From Intestinimonas butyriciproducens (GTDB lineage: Bacteria > Bacillota > Clostridia > Oscillospirales > Butyricicoccaceae): a stretch of DNA of 64,000 nucleotides. The position numbers were made by a program, and so were the translations under genes. Under the pieces are notes generated by a model. The model ran no database searches. It was given only the letters and a program-made list of their open reading frames with translations, and had not been told where the DNA came from. The stretch lies in assembly GCF_016901775.1 (NCBI RefSeq), contig NZ_JACJKW010000013.1:27954-91953 (forward strand). Reading direction: 5' to 3'. Below, in pieces: positions 53,320 through 63,209 of this stretch. Within the stretch, counting starts at the first letter, position 1; each line of letters opens with the position of its first letter.

Positions 53320-56300
53320 CTACTTCACCACATTCTCACAGAACCGCATGAGGATGGTGGCAATCTCGGCGCGGGTAGCCTGGCCCTGGGGGGACAGGGT
53401 TGTGTCGCTAGTGCCGGTAATTAGGCCGGTAGCCACGGCCCAGTCCATGGCCTGCTGGGCCCAATCGGAGACCTGGCCGTAGTCAGTGTACTCATGGGCC
53501 ACCATACTGACTTGGCTCACGCTATAGCCTTTGCACTGGGCGTAACGGTAGAGCATAACGGCCATCTGCTCCCGGGTAATGGTGTTATTGGGAGCAAAGG
53601 AGGTGCCGTCTCCCACGCCTTTGACGATACCCTCAGACGCCGCCCAAGTCACCGCGTCGGTATACCAAGTCCCGGCAGGCACATCGGTGAAGCCGGCTGC
53701 TCCGGAGACGGTGGGCTCATCCTCCAGCCGGTAGAGCAGGGCGGCCAGCATGGAGCGTGTAGTGGTCATGCTGGGTGCAAAGGTGGTATAGCTGGTGCCC
53801 TCCATGAGACCGTTTTCATAGGCATAGGCCACCGCATCATAGTACCAGTCGCTCTCCGACACATCGGTGAACGGCAGCGCCTCCACGGCGCTCTCCTCCC
53901 GGAAGACCGCCTGCACGGTGACCGCAGAGGCGGGCATCTCGAAGGTATACTTGCCGTTCTTTTCGGTAAGGGAAATCTTGTCGCCGCTCTTGTCGGTAAC
54001 GGTCAGGGTATCCAGCACATAGCCCTCATCCGCCGAGATGGTCAGAGTGATGCTGTCGCCCTTGGAAGCTGTGGTCTTGCTGGCGGTGACACTGCCGTTG
54101 GCGCTCTTCTGCACCGTGATGGAGTAGGTAGTGACAGAGGACCCGCCGGAACCGCCGGAGGGCGGAGTAGGCGTAGTGTCGGTAATGACCGCTTCCGCCG
54201 TCATAGTGCCGCCACTCAGAGCAGTCAGCAGAGCATCGGTCAGCTCGGTGTAGACCTGGTCGCCGATGCGCCAGCCGTCAAAGCGCTGGTTCTCGGACAC
54301 GGTCACCGTGGGCAGCGCCTTGCCGATATCCTCGGGGGTAAATACTCTCTTCTGTGTTCCCGTCTCACCGAAGTCGAAGGTCACGGAGCCGGTACGGCTG
54401 TCGGACACCACCTCGAAGACGGAGAAGCCGGTGGTCTGGAAGGTGACGGTCTGGCCGGTAATGCTGGGCCGGATGTATTCGATCCGCCCGTCGGACCGCT
54501 CATGCCGGATATAAGTGGTACCGTCAGTCAGAGCAATTCCAGCGGGCACCTGCAGGGTCACCTGCACCGGCACGGTAAGTTGGTCGTTGGTCAGGGTGCC
54601 GGAAGCGATGGGCTCGGCAGAAGGATTAGGCTCCCCGCCTGCCCCTTCCTCGTCCTCCGCGTTGGGGACGATCTGATAGACGGGGGTGATGTCCACCTTG
54701 TAGGACTTGCCGGGTTTGTACTCCTTCACTTCCAGTCGCTGGGAGACCTCTATTTTGACACTGGTGATAGTCTCATCTGCCCCCTCCAGAGCATCCTCGA
54801 CGATTTTCTCCGCGGAGGAGGCGATGGCGGCCAGAATGTTGGTGAACTTGTTTTCCTCGGAGCCGACCGCCGTGTTCATTTGCTCTCTCTGCGTTTCATC
54901 CAAACCGGCAGTCACCTCATCGGCGGGTTCTGCTACCTGGGTCTCACCGACTTCCAGAGACACATTCGTGGGCTGGACCGTAAGGCCGCTGGCATCCACA
55001 CTGTAGCTCACACCACCCAGCTCAACGCTGCTCTCGCCGCCGGCAGATACCTCTGCGGAAGTAGCAGTGGAGCCGCTGGAAAGGGTCGCGGTCACCGTCA
55101 CGGTAATCTTACTCTCTTTATTGCTCATAAAGCCGCTGAGGCGGATGGTGGTGCCGTCCAGATACCAAATGACCTGCTTAGAATCAGTACCGGACAGGCT
55201 GATCTCCGGCATGGAGATGATGAAGGTGCAGGTCTTGTTCTCCGCATTCTCTGCCACCACATAGTTGGGGTTCTTGCTGACTGCGGAGACCACATAGGTC
55301 CCGGCCTCCGTGGCGGCGGGCACACTGAACTCCACGCTGTCGCCTTTCACCAGGCCGCCAACAGCCGCAGCCGTCGGCGCCAGAGGCTGGCCGGTGTAGG
55401 TCAGTTCCGTGTTGCTCCAGGTCAGGGAAGTGATGGAAGCGGGCAGGATGGTGTAGGAAACCGTGTTGTCCGCCGGTACCGTGTAATTGGGGTTGTCGAT
55501 CGCAGCAGAAGCCGTGTGGGTCCCAGCATCCTTGGCATCGCCGCCGGTCACGGTCACATTAGCAATGTCACCCCCCAGCAGGCCCTCCGCGGAAGCGGTG
55601 ACCTGGGAGGCCTGTCCATTATAGGTTCGATCATCAGTACCGGACCAGACCAGAGTGACCTCCTTGGGCTGGACGGTCAGCCGGTACTGGCCGGTGACAT
55701 CGCCCTTCACTGCCGTGATCACGGTGGAGCCCGCGCCCACGATGGTCACCTCGCCGGTGGCTTCATTCACCGTGGCCACAGTGCTGTCCGCACTGCGGTA
55801 GGTGAAGCCCTCCGAGGAATCGCCCAGGCTGGCGGCATTGGTGAACAACTCGTCGCCGTAGGTCTTGGTGACGGTGCCGTTCTCCTGGAAGGAGACGCCG
55901 CCGCCCTGGATATCCGCGGTGACCACATCGGAATTCTTGGTGGAATAGTAATCCTTGCCGTCCACCGTGGCGAAGGGACGGATCATGAACTGATAGGAGC
56001 CCTGGCTCAGTCCCGTGGCGGTGTACTCCGCCTCATCCACGATCCCCAGGCGGGTCCACGCGCCGTTCACCATCTGATAGACGATGTAGTGGGTAGCGCC
56101 CCGGGAGGGCTTCCACTGGAGATGGACGCTGTTGGAGGTGGTGGTGACGGTGAAGTCCTCCGCCGTTACATTGTTGGGCACGATGTCGAAGGTCAGAGTC
56201 GCCACGCCGTAGTAGGGGCCGTCGGAGTAGCCCACGATCCGGACGGTAGCGGTACCCACGTCCACATTATTCTCCCAGTAGGGCATGTAGTCGCCGTAGG

Positions 56301-59300
56301 TGGACTGGCCGAACAGCTCATAGCCGGTCTCAGGGTCGGTGACAGTGACGGCAGGACGCTTGGCCTCGCCGGTGTAGAAGCCGTACAGATAGGCCAGCTC
56401 CATGTCCAGAGTGGCGATATCCTTGCCCTGGAGTCCGCAGGTCTCATAGGTGAAGGTATCCATGTTGAATACCTGACGGGTGCAAACATGGTTCTCGTCG
56501 TAGAGGTGGCCCTGCCGCCGGGTCCCGGACAGCTGATAGAATTCGTTGCAGTCCTTGCACCAGCAGCCCAGATAGCCGTCCTCCCAGCACTGGGCGGAAT
56601 TCACGGTCTCGGAGTTGTGCAGCAGACCGTCTTCCCCGGCGTGGTGGACCGTATCCTCACCCACCGCGAACACGCCGGTCATCAGCTTGCCTGCGTTGAG
56701 ATAGACCGTACCGCTCTTCCCCGCCGGGGTGGTATAGGCCGCATAGCCGGTATAGGCGGCGGAGGAGATACTGTAGCCGCAGGAGCAGGTCAGGCGGGAG
56801 CTGCCGTCCCAGGTGTAGCTGTGGGTGTGGGAGCCATCGCCCTTGGTCTTGGTAAAGGTGTCGATCTTCGACACGCCGCTGCTGGTATAATCGTAAGTGT
56901 CAATGGTCAGGGTGCTGTCCGTGGTGGACAGGGTGAGATAGATGGCGTTGTAGTCGTTGGTAGCCTTGGCGAAGTGGAAGCCCTCCGTGTCGCTGACGGT
57001 GTAGCCCTTGTCACCCAGGCTGCCGCAGATGTAGTAGGTGATGCCCTCGTCGGCGCCCACCACTTCGCCGTCCCTCAGAGGCTCCGTGCGGGCATAGGAG
57101 TGGTCATGGCCGGAGAGGACCACATCGATGCCGGCCTGCTGGCAGGCCTCGGTGAGCGCCTTCTGGGTGCTGCTGTCCATACCGGCTATCACATTGGTGT
57201 AATACGTCGGCTGGTGGGTCACCAGGATCTTCCAGGTAGCACTGGAGGCGGTGGCGTCTTCCACCAACTGATCCAGGTTCTCCTGAGAGAAGCCGCCGAA
57301 AGCAATGGTGGCAATAAATACGTTGCCGGTTTCCATGGTGTAGTAGGTGCTGTCATCCTGGTTGTACATGACCTTGTGGGTATCCACAGAACCGACCTCA
57401 TGGTTGCCCACGGCAAAGAGCCGGGTCATGTCCAGAGACTCCGTCATGCCAAGGGCGCTGTCCCAGTTCCCGTAGGAGGAACCGTCGTCCACCAGATCGC
57501 CGGTCTGGATGGCCAGATCATATTTGCCGAGATCCAGGCTGTTCAGAATACCGGTAATGTTGGTGTTCTCCCGCTCCTGCAGGTCGCCCAGCACCAGGGC
57601 GTTGATACCGGTGTTGGCATAGCCGGTGGTAAAGGACTGGGCCTCGGACCAATGGGTCCCGTCGCCCACCTGATAGTAGTAGGTAGTACCGGGGGTAAGA
57701 CCGGTAACCTCCGCGCCGCAGACATAAGCCGCGCTGCCGTCGGTGAAGGCGACAAGGTCACAGTAGTCGGCATTTTGCGCTTCGGCGCTCTCAAGGCCTG
57801 TCTCACTGTCGGCCAGCCGCAGCTTGGCGGTACTCGCCGCATAGAGGGGATTGGCCAGCCAGCTCACGTTCAGACTGTCGGCGGTATCCGCCGCATTGCG
57901 CCACACATGAGTAGGCGTGCCGTCGGTATTGCCCTGGGGCGTATAGACCACGGCAATGTAGGGGGCTGAGAGGTTGCCCTCGCTGTCCTTTGCGGTGACC
58001 GTAACCGGTCCCTGGCCGGCCTGAGCGGGATAAGCCACCCGGCCGTCCGCATCAGAGGTTCCCAGCAGCATATCGCCCTGGTAGACCCCCACGCCGCTGG
58101 CAGGCAGGCCGGTATCCGAGTGGGTGACCAGGAAATAGCAGGTGTCGGTCAGTCCCGCCACCATCTGACCGCTGGTGACCGTATAGGGGGCGGTAACGGA
58201 CAGAGAGATGGTACTGTTGAAGGTCTCGCTGCCCGCCAGACCGTTCACCCGGCAGGTAAAGCTGCTGCCCGAAGAGGCAGTGCCGGGAATATTCAAGGTC
58301 AGCGTAGCCATGGGACCGCTGTTCACCGTACCGCTCACGGCGAAGGAGAGGGTCCCGGAGGCGGCGTTATAAGAGGCCTCCTGCGTGATCTTGCAGCCCT
58401 CCGGCACCGTCAGCCGGAAGCCCTGGGCATACGCCGCGTCCAGCGTCAGGTCGGCTTCCAGAGTATCCACGGAGTTGTCCCGGGGGGTGAAGGTCAGGGA
58501 GACCGTCTTGCCCAGAACAGCGCTGCCCTCCAGAGCGGCCACTTCCACCGGGGCCTTGCTGCCGTCCGGATCGTTGACGGTGACGGTGAACTCCCGGCTG
58601 GTCTCGTTGCCGTAGCCGTCCACCACGGAGATCCGGATGGTATGATTGCCATTGGCCAGATTGATACCGGCCCGCAGGCTCTCGCTGTCGGTGACCACGC
58701 CGGTGCCCTCGATCTTCCGCCCGTCAATGTACAGAGAGGCGGAGGACACGCCGGTGTTGTTGCGGTCATCCTGGGTGCTGTCGGAGAACAGCGCCTCGAT
58801 GTCCAGTGCACCGGAGGTGAGGGTCATACCGGTGGCGAGATCCACCTGCTCCCCGCTGCCCGCCCTGACTTTGACAGAACTGATCTTCGGGGCGGTGGTG
58901 TCCTCCGGGGTGCTGCCGTAGACATAGGTCAGGTTGTCGAAGTAAAGCGTTCCTCTGAGGTCGCCCTTGGTCAAATTGTTGCCGTTCTTATCAAAGGTGG
59001 CCAGATATTCCGGAATAGGAACCTTGCCGATGGTCACGGTCTCCCCGTTCACCGTAGCGGTTTCGGGAACCACCTCGCCAATGTTCAAGGTTGACCCGTT
59101 GGCCTCCAGATAGCCCCCGCCAAAATTGGTCAGGCGCGAATCGGTCCGGTCCACCAGAATGATATTGCCGTTCTCATCGGTCTGGCACTTGACCCAGCCC
59201 ACAGGAGACGCCCACAGCTTTCCTGCGCCGATGCTCTGCTTGGGGTTGGCCATCATGATACGAATGGACATGTTGGCCGGGATGGTAACCGGTGTTTGCA

Positions 59301-61485
59301 GCTTGCTGATATCGGCCTCAAAGTAATGCCAGTTATCGTCGGCGTTCCGGGCCACATTGTTGGGCATATAGATGGTGTTATCGGTAAAATCCAAATAGGA
59401 GGTGTTGCCGCTGCCGTCGGTGTATTGCAGCCGCAGCCACAGGTTGGGCGTTCCCTTGGGAATATACACCCAAATTCCAATACGGGTGGGATTTCCCATG
59501 TTTGCCAGCTTGATTGCCTCTGTTGCGCCAAAGCACACACCGTCCGTGCTTCCGGTGTTAGTGCTGAAATCATAGTCGATCTTCAACGACTGCTCCCCGA
59601 ATCGAACAGGGTAGTCGTCTGCCTTGGTCACTACCTCAGCTTTCCCAACCTGTCTGCCGTCGGTGGTTCTTCCGGCATAGGAAACACAAGTATAGTCATA
59701 GCCCTCTGCGGTGATCTCCGCAGCTGATTTCGGCGTGTCAAAAGTGGTGTATGTCCCATTTTCATCAAATTTGCCGCCGTAGTCAGTAAGGCTTTGGAAG
59801 ACTTTTGTCCCCTCCCCTTCAAAGTCCATGGCCACCCGGGGATCCTTACAGGCTTCCAGGGTGACGGTACCGGACACGCTGGGATTCGCCTTGCTGGTCA
59901 CCGTCACTCTGGCGGTGATCGCGGAGGCGGTTTTTTCAATATCAGTCAATTCATAATCGGAAGACACATTGGAATTGGTGTTCTCACCATCGTATACCGG
60001 CGCACAGGTCAGTTGGTTGTCCGTGACCGTACCAACGGTAAGCATTTTCATCTGATCGGGACTGCTCTCAGCAGTCTCCACAATGGTCTCATATGTACTG
60101 CCGGACCCGGTCCACTGCTTGCGGCTGTACTGCGTCGGCTCGATGGTCCAGTTAAAATCGCCGTCCTTGTAGTGGACTTCCCGCTGCTTGTAGTAGACCC
60201 GCAGGCCCAGATCGGAGGTATCGCCTTCGCCCATGCTGGCCGTAGTCTCAGCAAAGGTGATCTGGTCGGGATTGGCGATGGTGATGGTGGTGGTACCCAC
60301 CACCTGTCCGCCGCTGTTGAGAGAGACGGTGACATCACCGGTCTTGCCTGTGGAGGTGAACAGGCCGGTGCTGCTGTTGATGGTGCCGTAAGCGGCGTCC
60401 ACTGTCCAGCTCACGTCTTCGGGCAGAGGCGCAGGAGCGCCGGACTTGTCCGCGCCCACGGCGGTGAACTGCACCTGAGAGTTGGGGGTGTACACCTCGT
60501 TGGCAGGGCTCAGGGAGGCGTGGTCAAACACGCCGTCCGACTTCACCCGGGAGAGGATAAAGATGGAGGAGCTCACCTGCCGCTCCTGGCCGTCGGAGGG
60601 ATTGTTGCGGGTGACCACCTGGCTGTCGCCCTCCCGGCGGGAGACGAAGGTGGAGGAACCGCTGCCGTCCAGCAGCAGGGCGGTGACGCAGCCCCGGGCC
60701 TTCATCATCTGGGCCACCTCATACTGGGTGTAGCCGCAGGAGACGGGGTAGCGCTGGCCGTAGCACACCATGGAGACCACGGTGCCGTCCGCCTTGATAC
60801 CGATAGCGGTGTAGGTCACGTTGCGGCCGCCCTGGCCCACGTTGACCTGGCCGTTCTTCACCAGAAGGGTGCCGCCGGCCACCGCGTGCTGCAGATTCGC
60901 CAGATCCTCCTCAGCGGTGCTGTTGGAGATCAGCGCCTTGCCATCCTTGTCGATGGCAAAGTAGTAGCTGCTGCTGGGCTTGTTGTAGGTGACGCCGTCG
61001 ATGATCAGAATGCCGCTGGGCTGGCCGGTGGCCATGTTGTAGTAGTCGGCATTCAGCGCCGCCACGATGGTGGCGTCGGCGTACTCGCTGGAGCGCCGGA
61101 AATAGCTCTGGGTGTCCTTCACCTGATCGGACACCGTCTGCATCCGCCAGCTGATGGTGTTGTCCGTGAGGATGGTCTCCATCCCGGCGTATCCGGCCAT
61201 GATCTCCGCCTGACTCAGATCGATCTCACAGAAGTAGTCCACGTTCTGATTCAGACCGGAGGGCTCGTTGGTGTAGGTCACATACTCCGTGACGCCAGGG
61301 GCCAGGGGATAGGCCGTCTCCGACACGAACTGCCGGTCTTCATTGCTCTCACCCTGGAAGAGGGTCTCGCCTGGCGTCTTGTCCGCAAAGGACGACGCTG
61401 CGGAAACAGTGATCGCCGGACACAGCTGAAGCACCATGATCAGGGTCAGCAGTACCGAAACGATCCGTTTACGACTGTGCCTCAT
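53320..61485 (-). CDS. 2721-residue SLH-anchored enzyme: phosphodiester glycosidase plus metallophosphatase
   Basis: A signal peptide (1-30) leads to an NAGPA-type phosphodiester glycosidase domain (about 60-312; AALNADYYNMATGQPSGIL, LLLDGSGSST, RQVSSSIFI). After Ig-like and carbohydrate-binding-like regions comes a FnIII-like domain and a calcineurin-type metallophosphatase (about 1290-1500) with GDLQERE, GDLVDDG, GNHE and SGHDHSY. Then zinc-ribbon-like and FnIII segments, a BIG2-like domain (about 1860-1930), two MBG-type domains (about 1935-2080), a repeat-type beta domain (about 2450-2530) and three SLH domains (2541-2721) bind it to the cell wall. AGGAGG precedes the ATG. It is downstream of the smaller SLH gene and probably shares its switchable promoter by read-through. 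Confidence 0.88.
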   Translation of the reverse strand: MRHSRKRIVSVLLTLIMVLQLCPAITVSAASSFADKTPGETLFQGESNEDRQFVSETAYPLAPGVTEYVTYTNEPSGLNQNVDYFCEIDLSQAEIMAGYAGMETILTDNTISWRMQTVSDQVKDTQSYFRRSSEYADATIVAALNADYYNMATGQPSGILIIDGVTYNKPSSSYYFAIDKDGKALISNSTAEEDLANLQHAVAGGTLLVKNGQVNVGQGGRNVTYTAIGIKADGTVVSMVCYGQRYPVSCGYTQYEVAQMMKARGCVTALLLDGSGSSTFVSRREGDSQVVTRNNPSDGQERQVSSSIFILSRVKSDGVFDHASLSPANEVYTPNSQVQFTAVGADKSGAPAPLPEDVSWTVDAAYGTINSSTGLFTSTGKTGDVTVSLNSGGQVVGTTTITIANPDQITFAETTASMGEGDTSDLGLRVYYKQREVHYKDGDFNWTIEPTQYSRKQWTGSGSTYETIVETAESSPDQMKMLTVGTVTDNQLTCAPVYDGENTNSNVSSDYELTDIEKTASAITARVTVTSKANPSVSGTVTLEACKDPRVAMDFEGEGTKVFQSLTDYGGKFDENGTYTTFDTPKSAAEITAEGYDYTCVSYAGRTTDGRQVGKAEVVTKADDYPVRFGEQSLKIDYDFSTNTGSTDGVCFGATEAIKLANMGNPTRIGIWVYIPKGTPNLWLRLQYTDGSGNTSYLDFTDNTIYMPNNVARNADDNWHYFEADISKLQTPVTIPANMSIRIMMANPKQSIGAGKLWASPVGWVKCQTDENGNIILVDRTDSRLTNFGGGYLEANGSTLNIGEVVPETATVNGETVTIGKVPIPEYLATFDKNGNNLTKGDLRGTLYFDNLTYVYGSTPEDTTAPKISSVKVRAGSGEQVDLATGMTLTSGALDIEALFSDSTQDDRNNTGVSSASLYIDGRKIEGTGVVTDSESLRAGINLANGNHTIRISVVDGYGNETSREFTVTVNDPDGSKAPVEVAALEGSAVLGKTVSLTFTPRDNSVDTLEADLTLDAAYAQGFRLTVPEGCKITQEASYNAASGTLSFAVSGTVNSGPMATLTLNIPGTASSGSSFTCRVNGLAGSETFNSTISLSVTAPYTVTSGQMVAGLTDTCYFLVTHSDTGLPASGVGVYQGDMLLGTSDADGRVAYPAQAGQGPVTVTAKDSEGNLSAPYIAVVYTPQGNTDGTPTHVWRNAADTADSLNVSWLANPLYAASTAKLRLADSETGLESAEAQNADYCDLVAFTDGSAAYVCGAEVTGLTPGTTYYYQVGDGTHWSEAQSFTTGYANTGINALVLGDLQERENTNITGILNSLDLGKYDLAIQTGDLVDDGSSYGNWDSALGMTESLDMTRLFAVGNHEVGSVDTHKVMYNQDDSTYYTMETGNVFIATIAFGGFSQENLDQLVEDATASSATWKILVTHQPTYYTNVIAGMDSSTQKALTEACQQAGIDVVLSGHDHSYARTEPLRDGEVVGADEGITYYICGSLGDKGYTVSDTEGFHFAKATNDYNAIYLTLSTTDSTLTIDTYDYTSSGVSKIDTFTKTKGDGSHTHSYTWDGSSRLTCSCGYSISSAAYTGYAAYTTPAGKSGTVYLNAGKLMTGVFAVGEDTVHHAGEDGLLHNSETVNSAQCWEDGYLGCWCKDCNEFYQLSGTRRQGHLYDENHVCTRQVFNMDTFTYETCGLQGKDIATLDMELAYLYGFYTGEAKRPAVTVTDPETGYELFGQSTYGDYMPYWENNVDVGTATVRIVGYSDGPYYGVATLTFDIVPNNVTAEDFTVTTTSNSVHLQWKPSRGATHYIVYQMVNGAWTRLGIVDEAEYTATGLSQGSYQFMIRPFATVDGKDYYSTKNSDVVTADIQGGGVSFQENGTVTKTYGDELFTNAASLGDSSEGFTYRSADSTVATVNEATGEVTIVGAGSTVITAVKGDVTGQYRLTVQPKEVTLVWSGTDDRTYNGQASQVTASAEGLLGGDIANVTVTGGDAKDAGTHTASAAIDNPNYTVPADNTVSYTILPASITSLTWSNTELTYTGQPLAPTAAAVGGLVKGDSVEFSVPAATEAGTYVVSAVSKNPNYVVAENAENKTCTFIISMPEISLSGTDSKQVIWYLDGTTIRLSGFMSNKESKITVTVTATLSSGSTATSAEVSAGGESSVELGGVSYSVDASGLTVQPTNVSLEVGETQVAEPADEVTAGLDETQREQMNTAVGSEENKFTNILAAIASSAEKIVEDALEGADETITSVKIEVSQRLEVKEYKPGKSYKVDITPVYQIVPNAEDEEGAGGEPNPSAEPIASGTLTNDQLTVPVQVTLQVPAGIALTDGTTYIRHERSDGRIEYIRPSITGQTVTFQTTGFSVFEVVSDSRTGSVTFDFGETGTQKRVFTPEDIGKALPTVTVSENQRFDGWRIGDQVYTELTDALLTALSGGTMTAEAVITDTTPTPPSGGSGGSSVTTYSITVQKSANGSVTASKTTASKGDSITLTISADEGYVLDTLTVTDKSGDKISLTEKNGKYTFEMPASAVTVQAVFREESAVEALPFTDVSESDWYYDAVAYAYENGLMEGTSYTTFAPSMTTTRSMLAALLYRLEDEPTVSGAAGFTDVPAGTWYTDAVTWAASEGIVKGVGDGTSFAPNNTITREQMAVMLYRYAQCKGYSVSQVSMVAHEYTDYGQVSDWAQQAMDWAVATGLITGTSDTTLSPQGQATRAEIATILMRFCENVVK

Positions 61486-61507
61486 GGGGGTACCTCCTGA
61501 ATAAAAT

Positions 61508-61535
61508 CAGGGCGACGGCTTTCGCCGCCGCCCTG
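61508..61535 (-). terminator. Hairpin between the two SLH genes (partial terminator/attenuator)
   Basis: CAGGGCGGCGGC/GCCGTCGCCCTG with a GAAA loop, followed on the minus strand by ATTTTATT. The T-run is short, so read-through into the large SLH gene is plausible. Confidence 0.6.
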
Positions 61536-61559
61536 TTGGGTGTAATGCTATTTACCTAA

Positions 61560-62813
61560 TTAAAGAGTAGGAGCCATGGTATTGGAACCACCAAGAGCTT
61601 CTTCCACATCCTCGGTAGGAACATACTCTTCCTCGTCATCCTCATGGACAAACCATTCACCCAGATCGTGGTCGTAGGAGTACTCCTTACCATCCACGGT
61701 GATAGTCATATCTTCGCCAGCTTCTTCAATGGCATCCATGATGTCACCAATGGAGACATACTCTTTCTCTTCACCGTCACCGATGAAATACTCGCCCTCT
61801 TCTTCATCCCACTGGTAGTGATTGTCACCAACTACAATATTGGGACGCTCGGTGGAGGGAACATCAGGCTTACCGGGCTCGGTGCCGCCGCCGGTGGAGC
61901 CACCGCCGCCGGGCGCGGGCTGCTCCTCAGGAATGACGATCTCTTCGCCGGCCGCGACGGCCTCGCCGTTGACGGTGGTGCCGGCAGCATCATCCGCCAC
62001 GGTGATCACGGTGCCCGCGGGGGCGTTGGTGATGGCCACATCGTCGGCCACCACGCTCACAGTGGCGTCGCCGGTGTAGCCCTTCATGGACACCTTGGCG
62101 CCCTCGGCAGCCACCACCACGGTGGCGTCCGCGTCGCCGGTAATGGTCACATTGTCGGCCAGAACCAGAACAACGCCGCTCTCCTTCAGCTCAACAGTGC
62201 CGTCCTCGACCACATAGTAGGCAATGGTCTGGTCCAGCAGCGCCATCACGCTGGCGCGGTTGATGTTCAGCTCGGGGGAGATGACGCCGTCAGCAGTGCC
62301 TTTCACATAGCCGTTGTTGATGAGAGCGTACACATAGCCCTTGGCCCAGGAAGAAATCTCAGAGGCGTCGGTGAAGTCGCCCTTCAGGCTGCTCTCCTCC
62401 TGAATGCTCAGAGCACGGGCAAACATCACAAAGAACATCTCACGGGTCACAGTGCCGGTGGGATCCATCTGATCGGCTGCAACACCATTCATGATGCCCT
62501 GTGCCACACAGGCGGCAAATGCATCGGCATACCAGGCGTCAGCAGCGACATCAGTATAGGCGCTGAGGTCGGCCTTGCCAGTCAGCTTCAACAGATTAGT
62601 GAATACCTGGGCAGCCTCCGCCCGGGTCATCATGCCCTCTGGGTTGAACTGGCCGTTGGAGCCCTGAACCACACCCGCATCGCTCCAGCGGGCGATGCTC
62701 TCCTCTGCCCAGTGCCCGACGGTATCCGGGTACTCGGCGGCCATCGCCACGGCGGGCAGAAGAGATGTCAGCATGCACAGGCAAGTTGCAATAGCCAATA
62801 GTTTCTTCTTCAT
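61560..62813 (-). CDS. SLH-domain cell-surface protein with acidic C-terminal repeats
   Basis: The start at 62813 follows AGGAG; the signal peptide is residues 1-25 (ATCLCMLTSLLPAVAMA). Three SLH domains follow (about 28-205: YPDTVGHWAEESIARW, YTDVAADAWYADAF, FTDASEISSWAKGYVYA). A beta-rich part (VTITGDADATVVVAAEGAKVSMKG) leads to a Gly/Pro linker (GGGGSTGGGTEPGKP) and two copies of a 35-residue acidic unit with YxWDEEEGEYF and YSYDHDLGEWF. It is first behind the invertible promoter segment and may be an S-layer or adhesion subunit. Confidence 0.88.
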   Translation of the reverse strand: MKKKLLAIATCLCMLTSLLPAVAMAAEYPDTVGHWAEESIARWSDAGVVQGSNGQFNPEGMMTRAEAAQVFTNLLKLTGKADLSAYTDVAADAWYADAFAACVAQGIMNGVAADQMDPTGTVTREMFFVMFARALSIQEESSLKGDFTDASEISSWAKGYVYALINNGYVKGTADGVISPELNINRASVMALLDQTIAYYVVEDGTVELKESGVVLVLADNVTITGDADATVVVAAEGAKVSMKGYTGDATVSVVADDVAITNAPAGTVITVADDAAGTTVNGEAVAAGEEIVIPEEQPAPGGGGSTGGGTEPGKPDVPSTERPNIVVGDNHYQWDEEEGEYFIGDGEEKEYVSIGDIMDAIEEAGEDMTITVDGKEYSYDHDLGEWFVHEDDEEEYVPTEDVEEALGGSNTMAPTL

Positions 62814-62887
62814 GTTTTTACTCACTCCTATTATGTTGATTTCTTGTTGCGCTGTTTATCGGTGCACAGTGCGGAGCCGGAGCATTA

Positions 62888-62895
62888 CCCCCCCC
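62888..62895. repeat. Eight-C homopolymer in the SLH gene leader
   Basis: A run of eight C (G on the transcript) followed by five T lies between the inverted repeat and the SLH start codon. Such tracts can vary by slippage. Confidence 0.5.
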
Positions 62896-62902
62896 TTTTT
62901 GT

Positions 62903-63207
62903 AGACAAAATTGATATTCTGACGCACAGGCCAGTCGATGGAAATAAAGATTTCCATTTCCTGTTCTTCATTTTAGCACACTTCGCTTTAAAAGGCAATT
63001 ATAATTTTGAAATAACAACTATAATTTCCATACCAGGCATAATAGATTAGCCCGTCAGTGCGAGAGATGTACCGACGGCCACTTTTTTTGCGCACAAAAC
63101 CACAATTTTGTGGCCCCTCAAGCCGACATGTCGGCCTGAATGCTGGCCCGCAGACAAATTAGAAGTAAGCTGTGGAGCGGATGTGCGTCAGAATATCAAT
63201 TTTGTCT
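62903..63207. other. Candidate invertible DNA segment bounded by perfect 26-bp inverted repeats
   Basis: The left repeat is 62903-62928 (begins AGACAAAATT) and the right repeat 63182-63207 is its exact reverse complement (ends AATTTTGTCT). The 253-bp interior holds a good promoter pointing to the SLH gene, the palindromes GCCGACATGTCGGC and CCACAATTTTGTGG, and no gene. The right repeat is 2 bp from the stop of a tyrosine-recombinase coding sequence. This matches promoter-inversion switches; a 305-bp MITE is the alternative. Confidence 0.75.
62970..62998 (-). promoter_or_regulatory. Promoter inside the invertible segment, reading into the SLH gene
   Basis: On the minus strand: TTGCCT (plus 62993-62998), 17-bp spacer, TAAAAT (62970-62975). 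Transcription would cross the left inverted repeat and enter the SLH gene 150 bp on, so the sequenced orientation looks ON. Confidence 0.7.
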
Positions 63208-63209
63208 CC

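Noticed and set aside
53494..57969. 1491-codon open frame on the plus strand
   Set aside because: Antisense to the large SLH enzyme, with low-complexity Gly/His/Val-rich sequence and no ribosome binding site or domain.
62903..63207. Insertion sequence with its own transposase
   Set aside because: The interior is too short and has no coding sequence. The repeats lack an evident target-site duplication, and the promoter content plus adjacent recombinase fit a switch better.
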